A DNA stretch of 64,000 nucleotides from Chryseobacterium sp. Leaf405 (GCF_001425355.1 NZ_LMQN01000015.1:1004702-1068701); one strand, 5' to 3'; counted from the stretch's first letter, positions 1-9,548 are shown. Notes: generated from the sequence alone by a model not told the origin. Program-made: numbers and translations.

Positions 1-119
1 ATTTCATTTGATTCTAATTTATAAGATTTCAAAAAATCGACAATTGTTTCTTTAGTATCGAAAATCAATACATCTTCTAAACTTTTGCTGTCGATAAATC
101 GTAGTACTTGTATTTCCAT
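1..119 (-). CDS. Hypothetical protein, N-terminal fragment (runs off window edge)
   Basis: An open frame starts with ATG at 119 and stays open to base 1, giving 39 residues that begin MEIQVLRFIDSK. It begins only 9 bases after the ftsW stop codon, so it is probably co-transcribed with the dcw cluster. I do not recognise the family. In many bacteria murG follows ftsW; this protein does not start like MurG (no glycine-rich GGTGGH loop), so either a small extra gene sits between them or murG lies elsewhere. The rest of the gene is outside the window. Confidence 0.5.
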   Translation of the reverse strand, partial: MEIQVLRFIDSKSLEDVLIFDTKETIVDFLKSYKLESNE

Positions 120-128
120 TTTATTAGT

Positions 129-1367
129 TTAAGCGATATCGTTTATCTCTATAATACTCTGCTTTTTACCCATTCCTTCTTCATCATAAATCTGAATTCT
201 GGAGCTGATATTTAAAATAATTCCCAACTGCAAATATGTTACCAACATTGAGGTACCTCCGTAACTTATTAATGGCAGTGGTTGCCCTGTAACAGGGATT
301 AAATTGACTGCAACTGCAATATTTACAGCAAGTTGTATAAAAATCATCACACCGAGACTGAGTACAAGCAGAGACCCAAAAAATGCGGGCATCTTGCTGG
401 CTATCATCACGATACGAATAATCATAATTAAATATAAACTTATTAGAAAAGCGGCACCAATTACTCCATATTCTTCAACAATTACTGCGAAAATGAAATC
501 CGATGCAGATTGTGGAAGCATTTGTTTTAAAGCACTTTTACCGGGTCCCATGCCGGTAATTCCACCGTGAACGATGGCTGCTTTTGCCTGCATCACCTGA
601 TAATTTTTTGCCTTTACACTTTCATCATCAACATCAGCGGTTTTTGCCTTGCTTGAAGTAAATGTCTCGACGCGGCTCATCCATGTATGAACACGGTTTC
701 CGCCGATTAAGTTCGTGTTCAGAGCAATCACTAAAAATAAAACAATCGCAATAAATGATGCGGAGATAAATCCGGCAATGTATTTCCAGTGTAATTGTCC
801 GATAACCAAAACAACTACGGAAACCATTAAGATCATTAATGCTGTAGAACCGTTGTCTTTTGCAACCAGTACAAAAACAAGTAAGATTGGTCCGAAAATG
901 TACATAATATTCTCAATCGGAAGCCTTTCTCTGGTAATTTTCTTGGTTAAATATCTGCACAAATAAATAATCAACATTAAAAAAGCGAACGAAGACGGTT
1001 GAAATGAAATCGGTGTTCCCGGAATTTTCAACCATCGGGAAGCACTCGCTCCGTCGATTGTCTGCCCAGTAAACATAGTGATAATCAGTAAAATAACCAT
1101 CAGACCAAGCATGATACTGCTGAGCTTTCCGATGTATTCGTATTTTATCATTCCGACTACTCTCATGATTCCTAAACCTAAGACAACAAAGAACATATGT
1201 TTGATAACGTGACCTGTTGTGGTTCCGTTATTTACGATATATTCCAGATTCGAACTCGCAGAATATACAGGGAAAATAGAGAAAATGGAGATCACAAGGA
1301 TGACCATCCAAAGCACTTTATCGCCCTTTAGAAATTCAAATCTGTTTTCTGTGTCTTGTTCGTTCAT
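129..1367 (-). CDS. ftsW: FtsW, SEDS-family peptidoglycan glycosyltransferase of the divisome
   Basis: A 412-residue integral membrane protein with about ten hydrophobic segments. It carries SEDS signatures: GGITGMGPGKS in the large periplasmic loop, the acidic stretch FIFAVIVEEYGVIGA, and GQPLPLISYGGTS near the C-terminus. SEDS proteins polymerise lipid II into glycan strands together with a class B PBP, here the FtsI at 5679-7670. Its place at the end of a mur/fts cluster favours FtsW over RodA. It lies 80 bases downstream of murD on the same strand. Start is ATG. Confidence 0.93.
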   Translation of the reverse strand: MNEQDTENRFEFLKGDKVLWMVILVISIFSIFPVYSASSNLEYIVNNGTTTGHVIKHMFFVVLGLGIMRVVGMIKYEYIGKLSSIMLGLMVILLIITMFTGQTIDGASASRWLKIPGTPISFQPSSFAFLMLIIYLCRYLTKKITRERLPIENIMYIFGPILLVFVLVAKDNGSTALMILMVSVVVLVIGQLHWKYIAGFISASFIAIVLFLVIALNTNLIGGNRVHTWMSRVETFTSSKAKTADVDDESVKAKNYQVMQAKAAIVHGGITGMGPGKSALKQMLPQSASDFIFAVIVEEYGVIGAAFLISLYLIMIIRIVMIASKMPAFFGSLLVLSLGVMIFIQLAVNIAVAVNLIPVTGQPLPLISYGGTSMLVTYLQLGIILNISSRIQIYDEEGMGKKQSIIEINDIA

Positions 1368-1447
1368 ACTTGTGTATTCATGTATTTTTGTAAAATGTAT
1401 TCATGTTTTGTAATCGTAAATACATTCCTACTTTTTACATTTTACAA

Positions 1448-2773
1448 TTATTTTAATACCTGTTCTTTAAACTGATTCCCTCTGTCTTCATAGCTGTTGA
1501 ATAAATCAAAACTGGCACAACAAGGAGAAAGTAAAACCGTATCTCCTTTTTTAGCTAAAGATTTTGAGATCTCAACTGCTTTTTCCATGTTTGAAGTGTC
1601 ATAAATAAATTCTTTTTTGTCTTTGAAGAAGTTGATAATCTTTTCGTTATCAATTCCTAAACACACAATTGCCTTTACTTTTTTCTTAACTAAATCTTCA
1701 ATTTCGGAATAATCGTTTCCTTTATCTAATCCTCCAACGATCCAAACGGTCGGATTTTTCATGCTTTCTAAGGCGTAATATGTTGCGTTAACATTGGTTG
1801 CCTTACTGTCATTGATATATTTTACCCCGTCAATTTCAGAAACAAATTCCAGCCTGTGTTCAACTGCCTGAAAAGTCATTAATGAATTTCTAATGCTTTC
1901 ATTGTTGATTTCCAGTATTTTACCGGCTATTGAAGCGGCTAAGCTGTTCGCAACATTATGATTTCCAATTAATGATAATTCTTCAATTTTCATTGAGAAA
2001 TCATCTTTTAGTTTCACTTCAATTTTATCTTCATTAATAAAACCTCCTTCAGTTAATTTTTCTTTGGTTGAAAAAGGGATCATTTTTGCTTTGATCTCTA
2101 ATTTTTCAAGCAGATTTTTGCTCATTTCATCATCTTTATTGTAGATGAAGAAATTATCATTCTCCTGATTTTCAGTAATTCTGAATTTTGCCAAAGCATA
2201 TTCTTCATAATTGTAATTGTACTGATCTAAATGATCCTGTGACAAATTCAACAATAAAGAAATATAAGGTCTAAAGTTCTGAATATCATCTAATTGAAAA
2301 GAACTGACTTCCAAGACATAATATTCATGATTTTCGTCGGCAACTTGCTTGGCAAAGCTGTAACCGATGTTTCCGCCTAACCCTACATTTAATCCGTCAT
2401 TTTTCAGGATATAATAGATTAAAGACGTAGTTGTTGTTTTTCCGTTACTTCCTGTAATTGCGATGATTTTAGCATCTGTAAATTCCGAAGCAAATTCAAT
2501 TTCAGAAGAAAGTCTGATTCCTTTCTCATGAATCTGTTGAATAATTCCTGCTTTTTTCGGAATTCCAGGGCTCTTTACAATCCAGTCGGCGTTTAGAATT
2601 CTTTCTTCATCGTGGCTTCCTTCTTCGAACTCAATTTCATTTTCTGTAAGAAATTGCTTATAATGATCCTTAATGGCTCCCTTGTCTGAAAGAAAAACTT
2701 CCAAACCTTCTTTTTTAGCCAAATAAGCAGCTCCGCAACCACTTTCTCCTCCTCCTAAAACAACTATTTTCAT
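1448..2773 (-). CDS. murD: MurD, UDP-N-acetylmuramoylalanine--D-glutamate ligase
   Basis: 441 residues, normal for MurD. It adds D-Glu to UDP-MurNAc-L-Ala in the cytoplasm using ATP. Visible motifs are the N-terminal nucleotide-binding loop GGGESGCGAAYLAKKEG, the Mur-ligase P-loop ITGSNGKTTTT near residue 105, the GGNIG loop, EVSSFQLDD, and NDSKATN in the C-terminal domain. It sits between mraY and ftsW on the minus strand, the usual dcw order. The 96-base gap to mraY holds an AT-rich imperfect inverted repeat, listed separately. Confidence 0.95.
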   Translation of the reverse strand: MKIVVLGGGESGCGAAYLAKKEGLEVFLSDKGAIKDHYKQFLTENEIEFEEGSHDEERILNADWIVKSPGIPKKAGIIQQIHEKGIRLSSEIEFASEFTDAKIIAITGSNGKTTTTSLIYYILKNDGLNVGLGGNIGYSFAKQVADENHEYYVLEVSSFQLDDIQNFRPYISLLLNLSQDHLDQYNYNYEEYALAKFRITENQENDNFFIYNKDDEMSKNLLEKLEIKAKMIPFSTKEKLTEGGFINEDKIEVKLKDDFSMKIEELSLIGNHNVANSLAASIAGKILEINNESIRNSLMTFQAVEHRLEFVSEIDGVKYINDSKATNVNATYYALESMKNPTVWIVGGLDKGNDYSEIEDLVKKKVKAIVCLGIDNEKIINFFKDKKEFIYDTSNMEKAVEISKSLAKKGDTVLLSPCCASFDLFNSYEDRGNQFKEQVLK

Positions 2774-2869
2774 ATTAATATTAATAAATTAAAAGATTTA
2801 GAGATTAAGAAATTCAGGAGATTCTAATTTCCAAATCTCTTTAATTTCCGAATTTTTTAATCCCAAACT
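2774..2869. repeat. AT-rich inverted-repeat spacer between mraY and murD
   Basis: The spacer carries GATTAAGAAATTCAGGA on one side and a matching TTCCGAATTTTTTAATC on the other, an imperfect inverted repeat around positions 2803-2867. The mraY/murE spacer at 4112-4200 carries a related AGATTAAGAAATT arm and a matching AAATTTTTTAATT. Both could fold in the transcript. A dispersed intergenic repeat family is my inference. Confidence 0.4.
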
Positions 2870-4111
2870 TTATCTCATCTTCAATGTAATCAGGCATACA
2901 ATTGCCAGCATTACTCCAATGATAATCATTCTGTTAACTATTTTGCTTTCATGAAAGCCTCCCTTCTGATAATGGTGATGTAAAGGGGACATTCTGAATA
3001 GTCTATTGTTTTGGGCATATTCCAGCCCGAATTTTCTTTTTCTGTATTTGAAAACGATGACCTGAAGCATTACGGAGATATTTTCAATTAAAAATATCCC
3101 ACATAATATCGGAATCATTAATTCTTTTCTTAAAATGATCGCTAAAACAGCAATTACACCTCCCAACATTAAACTTCCTGTATCGCCCATGAAAACTTGG
3201 GCAGGATACGTATTATACCAGAAAAATCCGATTACTGCACCTACCATTGCGACGGCAAAAATGGTGGTTTCACCCATGTTTGGGAGGAACATAATGTTCA
3301 GATAATCAGCAAAAATGATGTTTCCTGAAAGATATGCGAATAAACCTAATGCTAATAAAATTACGGTGCTTGTTCCAGCCGCCAAACCATCAATTCCATC
3401 AGTGATATTCGCTCCGTTGGAAACCGCTGTTACAATGAAAATTACGATCGGGATGAAAACAATCCAAGCCCACTCGTGAGCATCTTTATCATTCATCCAG
3501 AATAAAATTCCGCTATAATCGAATTCATTATTTTTTGCAAAAGGAACCGTAGAAACGGCAATTTTTTCTGTAGGCATAAAATTCTGCTCTACATTGTTTC
3601 TGTTTACTACTTTAGCATCTGCATATTTTCTTTTAACGGTAATATCGGGATGGAAATACATTGTAACTCCGATAATTAACCCTAATCCAACCTGCCCTAC
3701 AATCTTAAATTTACCGCTTAAACCATCTTTGTTTTTCTTTATTTTCTTTAAATAATCATCCAAGAAACCAATGGCACCCATCCAAACTACTGAAACTATC
3801 AAAAGAACAATATAAACATTGGTAATTCTGGTAAATAATAAAACAGGAATTAACGTTGCTAAAATGATGATAAGTCCTCCCATTGTAGGAGTTCCTTCTT
3901 TTTGTTTTTGTCCGTCCAGACCAAGATCACGAACCAATTCGCCCATCTGTTTTGCACGCAGATAGTTGATGATTCTTTTGCCAAATACAAGAGCGATCGT
4001 TAATGAGAAAAGTACCGCCATTCCTGCTCGGAAAGAGATGTATTTCAACAATCCAAGTCCGGGAACATGGATGCCGTGGGCGGTTAAATATTCGTATAGA
4101 TAGTATAACAT
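2870..4111 (-). CDS. mraY: MraY, phospho-MurNAc-pentapeptide transferase
   Basis: 413 residues, a polytopic membrane enzyme that transfers phospho-MurNAc-pentapeptide from UDP to undecaprenyl phosphate to make lipid I. It has the catalytic aspartates in GFLDDYLKK, the [12 protein letters not shown] loop, [10 protein letters not shown], and the cytoplasmic histidine motif [10 protein letters not shown]. It is longer than the roughly 360-residue proteobacterial enzyme because of an insert of about 50 residues after the DDYLKK helix (near residues 165-215), which I believe is usual in Bacteroidota. Located between murE and murD, same strand. Confidence 0.95.
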   Translation of the reverse strand: MLYYLYEYLTAHGIHVPGLGLLKYISFRAGMAVLFSLTIALVFGKRIINYLRAKQMGELVRDLGLDGQKQKEGTPTMGGLIIILATLIPVLLFTRITNVYIVLLIVSVVWMGAIGFLDDYLKKIKKNKDGLSGKFKIVGQVGLGLIIGVTMYFHPDITVKRKYADAKVVNRNNVEQNFMPTEKIAVSTVPFAKNNEFDYSGILFWMNDKDAHEWAWIVFIPIVIFIVTAVSNGANITDGIDGLAAGTSTVILLALGLFAYLSGNIIFADYLNIMFLPNMGETTIFAVAMVGAVIGFFWYNTYPAQVFMGDTGSLMLGGVIAVLAIILRKELMIPILCGIFLIENISVMLQVIVFKYRKRKFGLEYAQNNRLFRMSPLHHHYQKGGFHESKIVNRMIIIGVMLAIVCLITLKMR

Positions 4112-4200
4112 TTTCTATTTAATTTAAAGATTAAGAAATTAAGGTATTTAGAAATTCGTACTGTCTTAGTTTTTGAATCTCTAAATTTTTTAATTAATTT
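4112..4200. repeat. AT-rich inverted-repeat spacer between murE and mraY
   Basis: Contains AAAGATTAAGAAATT close to one end and AAATTTTTTAATTAATT near the other, the same type of arms as in the mraY/murD spacer. Nothing coding is visible here. Function unknown; it may be a remnant of a dispersed intergenic repeat or form a hairpin in the polycistronic transcript. Confidence 0.35.
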
Positions 4201-5661
4201 TTACTTACTCATTAATTTCCAAAGCTCATTGATCGTTTCTTTATCATCAAAATGATGTTTCACACCATTTATTTCCTGATATGTTTCATGACCTTTTCCG
4301 GCTACGAGAACAATATCTTTAGGTTCTGAGAATTTTATTGCCATTTTAATGGCTTCTCTTCTGTCTGGTATTGAAGTATATTTGCTGAAGTTTTGAGGTT
4401 CAACACCTGCTTCAATCTCTTTTATAATGGCTGCCGGATCTTCCGTTCTCGGATTATCTGACGTGATAATTGCCAACGTAGATTTTTTGCTGGCAATATT
4501 TCCCATTTCAGGTCTTTTTGAATGATCTCTGTCGCCACCGCAACCGAAAACCGTTATTAATCTTTCGTTTTTGGTTCTGATGTCATTAATGCTGTCCAGA
4601 ATATTTTCCAGTGCATCAGGAGTGTGGGCATAATCCACAATGAAGAAAATTCCACCGTCTGACCTGAACGTTTCAAACCTTCCTGAAATTCTTTTCAATT
4701 TGCTGATGGCCTGCAAAATTTCGTCCTGCTCAAAACCAAGTTCAGAAGCGATACCGAAAACTAACAACAAATTGTAAATATTAAATTTTCCTGTTAGGGT
4801 CGTCCAGAATTCTTTTCCATTAAAATTCAACAGCATTCCGTTGAAGTCAACTTCCAAAGATTTTCCGTGATAATCTGCCATTGTTTTCAAAGCATAAGAC
4901 TTTTTTGTCGCCTTTGTGTTCTGAAGCATGACATTTCCATTTTTATCATCAACATTGGTGATGGCAACGGCTGTATCTTCTAACTGATCGAAAAATCTTT
5001 TTTTCGTTTTTAAATACTCATCAAAAGTTTTATGATAATCTAAATGATCGTGCGTCAAATTGGTGAAACCCGCAATTTTAAAATGTAAGCCTTCAATTCT
5101 GTTTTGGGAAATCCCGTGAGAACTGACTTCCATGAAAGCAAAATCACAACCTTCTTCAACTGCCTGAGCCAAAATTTTATTGATCGTAATAACATCAGGA
5201 GTCGTATGTGTTGCCGGAATTATTTTTTCTCCGATTCTGATTTCAACGGTAGAAAGTAAAGCCGAATCATATCCTAAATTTTTAAATACATCAAAAAGCA
5301 GGGTAGAAACAGACGTTTTTCCATTCGTTCCTGTAACTCCGATTAATTTCAATTTTTCGGAAGGATTTCCGTAGAAGTTTGAAGCCAACTGACCCAAAGT
5401 TTTAGACGAATCTTTTACTTTAACGTAAGTAATATTTTCATCTAAATTTTCAGGAAATTCTTCGCAGATAATTGCAGTTGCGCCTTTTTCAACTGAAGAT
5501 GCAATAAATGAATGCCCATCCACAACCGTTCCTCTCATTGCGATGTACAAAGAGTTTTCCGTAACCTTTCTGCTATCGAAAACCAATTCTAAAACCTCAC
5601 AAGTGTCGTCACCGTGAATTTCTAATACTGGAATTCTTTTTAATAATTCATTTAACTGCAT
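4201..5661 (-). CDS. murE: MurE, UDP-MurNAc-L-Ala-D-Glu ligase, probably for meso-diaminopimelate
   Basis: 486 residues with the three Mur-ligase domains: an N-terminal UDP-binding domain, the ATPase domain with P-loop VTGTNGKTSVSTLL near residue 110, and a C-terminal domain. The C-terminal substrate motif reads DNPRTEDP. DNPR is the motif of meso-DAP-adding enzymes, so the organism should make DAP-type peptidoglycan. It follows ftsI by 17 bases, which fits one transcript. Start is ATG. Confidence 0.95.
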   Translation of the reverse strand: MQLNELLKRIPVLEIHGDDTCEVLELVFDSRKVTENSLYIAMRGTVVDGHSFIASSVEKGATAIICEEFPENLDENITYVKVKDSSKTLGQLASNFYGNPSEKLKLIGVTGTNGKTSVSTLLFDVFKNLGYDSALLSTVEIRIGEKIIPATHTTPDVITINKILAQAVEEGCDFAFMEVSSHGISQNRIEGLHFKIAGFTNLTHDHLDYHKTFDEYLKTKKRFFDQLEDTAVAITNVDDKNGNVMLQNTKATKKSYALKTMADYHGKSLEVDFNGMLLNFNGKEFWTTLTGKFNIYNLLLVFGIASELGFEQDEILQAISKLKRISGRFETFRSDGGIFFIVDYAHTPDALENILDSINDIRTKNERLITVFGCGGDRDHSKRPEMGNIASKKSTLAIITSDNPRTEDPAAIIKEIEAGVEPQNFSKYTSIPDRREAIKMAIKFSEPKDIVLVAGKGHETYQEINGVKHHFDDKETINELWKLMSK

Positions 5662-5678
5662 TTTCTGATGCTTAATAT

Positions 5679-7670
5679 TTAATTCTGCAGAGACAAATAA
5701 ATTCTCTGATTTTTACTTATTGTCGTGCCTTCCAGGGGGAATTGTTCTGTGATTCTTCCAACTCCTTTAAAATCGACACGGTATCCTAAATTTTCCAATT
5801 GCGGGATTACGTTTTTGCCGATTAATCCCACTACGCTTGGCATTTGTTTATTATTTACTGCTACTTTTACATTAGGTTCAACCATTTTATTAAGGTTTAC
5901 CTTTCTGTCGACAAGCATTTCTTTTTCAATATTTTGTGGAGTTTTTAAGAACGTTTTTCCTGCAATTTCTTTAAACACCGGTGCTGAAACGGTTCCTCCG
6001 TAAAATCCTTTTGCCGTGTTGGGCTCGCTGATCATCACATAACATGTATATTTCGGATTATCAGCCGGATAAAATCCTGCAAACGAAGCTCTATATTTCA
6101 TGGGACCAGGCAGCCAATATTCAAATCTTGCCGTTCCGGTTTTTCCTGCCATTTTCAAGTTGGGTGTGAAAATACTTTTTCCTGTTCCTTTTTCCACCGC
6201 TTTTGTCAAGGCGCTTGTCATCATTTTGATTGCCTTTTCAGAAGCCATTTTATCAACAATTACTTCCGGTTTTGCATTGTACATGATTTTTCCGTCTTTC
6301 ATGATTTTATCAATAAAAAGAGGTTTCAACATTTTGCCACCGTTAGCAACCCCGTTATAGAAAGTTGCTAATTGTAATAAATTGATGTTCGATGAATATC
6401 CATAGGCGATTGAAGCCAATGTTGCGGCATTCCACCTTTTACTTTCCGGAGTTACGATTCTTGGTTTTGTAATTCCCGGAAGCTCGATGTCCATTTTGTC
6501 AAACAATTTCCAACGTCTTAAATGATCAAGGAAAATCTGGGGTTTATCAGCGTAATATTTTGTGATTAATTTTGCAGAACCTACGTTGCTGGATTTTGCT
6601 AAAACATCACTGATATCGTAAACTCCGCCACCGTGACCGTCTGAAATTCTTTGTTTCGCATACACCCAAACTCCGTTTCCTACATCTACCGTAGTATTTT
6701 CATCAATAAAACCATCGTCCATCGCTGCTAATAATGAAATCGTTTTAAAGGTAGAACCAGGTTCAATATTATCTTTTAAAGCATAATTATAGGAATCTAC
6801 GTAATCGCCATCATCATTTCTTCTTAAATTAACCAGAGCACGAACTTTTCCGGTTCCCACTTCCATTACCACAACAGTTCCGTGTTTCGCTTCGAAATTG
6901 ATGAGTTGTTTTTGAAGAGCAGAATGCGCAATGTCTTGAATTCTAAGGTCTAATGTTGTGTAAACATCTTCGCCGTCAACAGGTTCCTGAACTTTCCAGA
7001 AATCGATAGGTTTCCATTGAGATGAATTGATTCTTTGTTCGAATCTTTTCCCGTCGGTTCCTTTTAAATATTTTGAAAAAGCACCTTCTAAACCGGCTTT
7101 TACTTCACCTTCATCCATACCGATTGTTCCGGCTCCGATTTCTGAAGTTGCCAATTCTCTTTTGTAATTTCTGTCTACAATGAAGCCGCCTTTGTTTTTC
7201 CCTCTTTTAAAAATCGGAAACTTTCTGATTCTGTCATACTGATCGAAATCCAGACCCTTTACCAATGTGAAATACTGGTTTTTCTTTTTTCTCTGTTCGT
7301 CAAATCTTTTTCTGAATTCAATTTTTGATTTCCCGAACATTTTGCTTAAAGAATCTGTCAACGGACCAATATTATTGGTGTAGACCGTATCTTTCATGGT
7401 TTTAAAATCAAGATAGATATCGTAACGCATCACCGTAGTCGCCAGAATAGATCCGTCGGAAGCAAATAAATTTCCACGTGCGGCTTTCAAAGTGGCTGTT
7501 CGGTAATTGTTGTTGATGTAATCATCTTTGATCTCCTGAACATTCGTATTCTGAAGAATTACAATTCTCGCCAGGAACATTACAAACACGCACAAAGCCA
7601 CCACTGCGAAGAGGTAGCCCCATCTTAACGTATTTCTACGTTTGTTATCGTATTCACTTGGCTTTTGCAT
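5679..7670 (-). CDS. ftsI: FtsI-type class B penicillin-binding protein with C-terminal PASTA domain
   Basis: 663 residues, a D,D-transpeptidase that cross-links septal peptidoglycan. One membrane anchor lies at about residues 17-37, followed by the PBP dimerisation domain and the transpeptidase domain. Active-site motifs are STFK at 306-309 (catalytic Ser), SSN at 360-362 and KTG at 510-512. A single PASTA-like domain follows, starting MPSVVGLIGKNV. The start overlaps the end of the ftsL-like gene by 17 bases, which suggests translational coupling. The SEDS partner is FtsW at 129-1367. Confidence 0.94.
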   Translation of the reverse strand: MQKPSEYDNKRRNTLRWGYLFAVVALCVFVMFLARIVILQNTNVQEIKDDYINNNYRTATLKAARGNLFASDGSILATTVMRYDIYLDFKTMKDTVYTNNIGPLTDSLSKMFGKSKIEFRKRFDEQRKKKNQYFTLVKGLDFDQYDRIRKFPIFKRGKNKGGFIVDRNYKRELATSEIGAGTIGMDEGEVKAGLEGAFSKYLKGTDGKRFEQRINSSQWKPIDFWKVQEPVDGEDVYTTLDLRIQDIAHSALQKQLINFEAKHGTVVVMEVGTGKVRALVNLRRNDDGDYVDSYNYALKDNIEPGSTFKTISLLAAMDDGFIDENTTVDVGNGVWVYAKQRISDGHGGGVYDISDVLAKSSNVGSAKLITKYYADKPQIFLDHLRRWKLFDKMDIELPGITKPRIVTPESKRWNAATLASIAYGYSSNINLLQLATFYNGVANGGKMLKPLFIDKIMKDGKIMYNAKPEVIVDKMASEKAIKMMTSALTKAVEKGTGKSIFTPNLKMAGKTGTARFEYWLPGPMKYRASFAGFYPADNPKYTCYVMISEPNTAKGFYGGTVSAPVFKEIAGKTFLKTPQNIEKEMLVDRKVNLNKMVEPNVKVAVNNKQMPSVVGLIGKNVIPQLENLGYRVDFKGVGRITEQFPLEGTTISKNQRIYLSLQN

Positions 7671-8022
7671 CTGTTCTATCTATTTTTATGAGCAGTTTAT
7701 GAGGATGGCTTTCCAGAGTCATTAAAGAGTCCCGGGCTACCTCTTTCCCCAATTGCGATTCCATTTTTACTTTAATCAGCTTACTTTGGGCGTAAGCGTT
7801 TCGTGATTTATATTCTTCTGTTTCTTCTTTTAAAGCATTAACAATTTTAATTTTCTTGTTGACGAGATGATTCGTATAAATCATTGCCATCATCAAGACA
7901 AACAACAGCAAAAAGTACTTGTAGTGTACTTTTATCTCGTCACGGTTCAGGAAATTACCTTTTATAATATCTATAAAAGTTAATCTCTTCTGAGGACGAT
8001 TTGTTGTTGCTCTTTTTGCCAC
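7654..8022 (-). CDS. FtsL-like small bitopic division protein
   Basis: 122 residues with a basic cytoplasmic tail, one membrane helix (about residues 37-54, FLLLFVLMMAMIYTNH) and a short periplasmic coiled-coil-like stretch. Size, topology and position between rsmH and ftsI match FtsL, whose sequence is poorly conserved, so the call rests mainly on context. The start codon is GTG at 8022: no ATG lies upstream in frame before a stop, and the next Met is inside the membrane helix. It overlaps ftsI by 17 bases. Confidence 0.75.
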   Translation of the reverse strand: MAKRATTNRPQKRLTFIDIIKGNFLNRDEIKVHYKYFLLLFVLMMAMIYTNHLVNKKIKIVNALKEETEEYKSRNAYAQSKLIKVKMESQLGKEVARDSLMTLESHPHKLLIKIDRTDAKAK

Positions 8023-8056
8023 AGACTTTGTCTGATTTTATTAATTATTGTTTTTT

Positions 8057-8118
8057 AACCACCCCGTCAAAAATTCTTTCGAATTTTCGCCACCCCTCCA
8101 AAGGAGGAGAATTCAGAT
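8057..8118. repeat. Flavobacterial intergenic repeat with two hairpins, between rsmH and ftsL
   Basis: Contains CCACCCCGTCAAAAATTC, then GAATTTTCGCCACCCC, then CCTCCAAAGGAGG. Two stems are clear: AAAATTC-TTTC-GAATTTT and CCTCC-AAA-GGAGG. I recall very similar 'GACGGGGTGG / GGAGGGGTGGC' units between genes in other flavobacteria, so it is probably one copy of a dispersed REP-like family. It would be transcribed within the dcw mRNA. Confidence 0.55.
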
Positions 8119-8125
8119 GTGAGAA

Positions 8126-9022
8126 TTATCCCACTTTAATTCCCGTTCTCATTTTAGCACTTCTGGCTCTTGAGTTTTCTTCAATTTCCTTATCATCTGG
8201 GATAATCGCTTTACTCTTTACCAATTCAAATGCTTTTTCGTAATTTCCGTAAATGTCTCTTTGGGGTTCTCCTTCAAACATTCCGTTTTTCAAAAATCTT
8301 TTTACCAGTCTGTCTTCTAGAGAATGGTAAGAGATTACGACCAATCTTCCTTCCGGCTTCAAAACATTGTAAGCCTGAACCAGCATTTCTTTTAAAACTT
8401 CCAGTTCCTGGTTTACTTCAATTCTTATCGCCTGAAATAATTGAGCGTAAAATTTATTCACTTTATGCGGCGGAAGATAGCTGAATAATTTTTTCAGATC
8501 TTCAGTCGTATTGATGGTTTTGGTTTTTCTGTGATGAACAATATCTCTAGCCAGTTTTCTTGCTTCTCTCAGTTCACCGTAATAATAAAAAATATCTGCC
8601 AGCTGATCTTCTTCATAATCATTGATTACTCTTTTGGCATCCAGACCCTGCATCACATTCATTCTCATGTCCAAAGGAGCATTGCTTCTGGTAGAGAAAC
8701 CTCTGTCTGCTTCATCGAACTGGTGAGAAGAAACGCCTAAATCTGCTAAAACTCCGTCAACTTTCGGAACCCCATACATCAATAAAGAGTTTTCCAGAAA
8801 TCTGAAATTCTGATTAATTAATGTAAATCTTGAGTCATCAATTGTATTTTTAAGAGCATCTAAGTCCTGATCAAAACTGAACAATCTTCCTTTGTCGGAA
8901 AGTCTGCTCAATATCTCTCTTGAATGACCGCCGCCGCCAAAAGTACAGTCTACATATGTTCCGTCCGGATTCGTCACCAAATCATCAACACTTTGCTTCA
9001 GCAAAACAGGATTATGATACAT
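8126..9022 (-). CDS. rsmH: RsmH (MraW), 16S rRNA (cytosine-1402-N4)-methyltransferase
   Basis: 298 residues, normal length. It methylates N4 of C1402 in 16S rRNA using S-adenosylmethionine. The start MYHNPVLLKQSVDDLV is typical, followed by the SAM loop DCTFGGGGHSREIL, the segment DGVLADLGVSSHQFD, and a C-terminal VVISYHSLEDRLVKRF motif shared by this family. Second gene of the dcw cluster, 44 bases after mraZ. A repeat element separates it from the ftsL-like gene. Confidence 0.95.
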   Translation of the reverse strand: MYHNPVLLKQSVDDLVTNPDGTYVDCTFGGGGHSREILSRLSDKGRLFSFDQDLDALKNTIDDSRFTLINQNFRFLENSLLMYGVPKVDGVLADLGVSSHQFDEADRGFSTRSNAPLDMRMNVMQGLDAKRVINDYEEDQLADIFYYYGELREARKLARDIVHHRKTKTINTTEDLKKLFSYLPPHKVNKFYAQLFQAIRIEVNQELEVLKEMLVQAYNVLKPEGRLVVISYHSLEDRLVKRFLKNGMFEGEPQRDIYGNYEKAFELVKSKAIIPDDKEIEENSRARSAKMRTGIKVG

Positions 9023-9066
9023 TTTACGTTGTGTTTTTTTACGCCTTTTTCTAATAATCAGCGTGG

Positions 9067-9525
9067 TTATTCTTCATCGAAAGCTCCCATTACGTCTTCG
9101 GCAAGGCTGGCAAAATCAATTTCATTGGTAGAAATTACTTTCTCATACGCTTCTTTATCCCAAATTTCAAATAATTCTCCGGCACTTGTAATCACAATAT
9201 CTTTTTGAAGATTTGCGAAATGTGTCAGATCTTTTGAAATCTGCAATCTTCCTGCATTATCCAATTCTACAGTTTTTACTCCTGCCGTAAACATTCTAAT
9301 GAAATCAGCGTTCTTTTTTATGAATCTGTTCAGTTTGTTAATATTGCCCATCACTTTATCCCATGCGTTCATAGGATAGACTTCCAGACAAGATTGGAAC
9401 ACGGATCTTTTGACTACAAACGCCTTGTCGTCGAAGTCTTCCATCTGTTTTATTAAAGATGAAGGAACTTTTAGTCGGCCCTTGTCGTCAATTTTACACT
9501 CATATGTTCCAATGAAACTCCTCAT
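9067..9525 (-). CDS. mraZ: MraZ, dcw cluster transcriptional regulator
   Basis: 152 residues with two SpoVT/AbrB-type half domains, each with a DxxGR-like motif (IDDKGRLKVP and LDNAGRLQIS). MraZ forms a ring and represses its own promoter in E. coli. I chose the ATG at 9525 (MRSFIGTYECK), the normal family start. The longer frame from 9564 would begin inside the TGGGA operator repeats and upstream of the -7 box. First gene of the dcw cluster. Confidence 0.95.
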   Translation of the reverse strand: MRSFIGTYECKIDDKGRLKVPSSLIKQMEDFDDKAFVVKRSVFQSCLEVYPMNAWDKVMGNINKLNRFIKKNADFIRMFTAGVKTVELDNAGRLQISKDLTHFANLQKDIVITSAGELFEIWDKEAYEKVISTNEIDFASLAEDVMGAFDEE

Positions 9526-9531
9526 TTGGGA

Positions 9532-9539
9532 CAAATTTA
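9532..9539 (-). promoter_or_regulatory. Promoter -7 box of mraZ
   Basis: On the minus strand it reads TAAATTTG, an exact match to the Bacteroidota TAnnTTTG -7 element. It ends only 6 bases before the mraZ ATG, so transcription would begin at or very near the A of the start codon. No convincing -33 TTG at the usual spacing is visible. Confidence 0.6.
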
Positions 9540-9548
9540 TATAATAAT

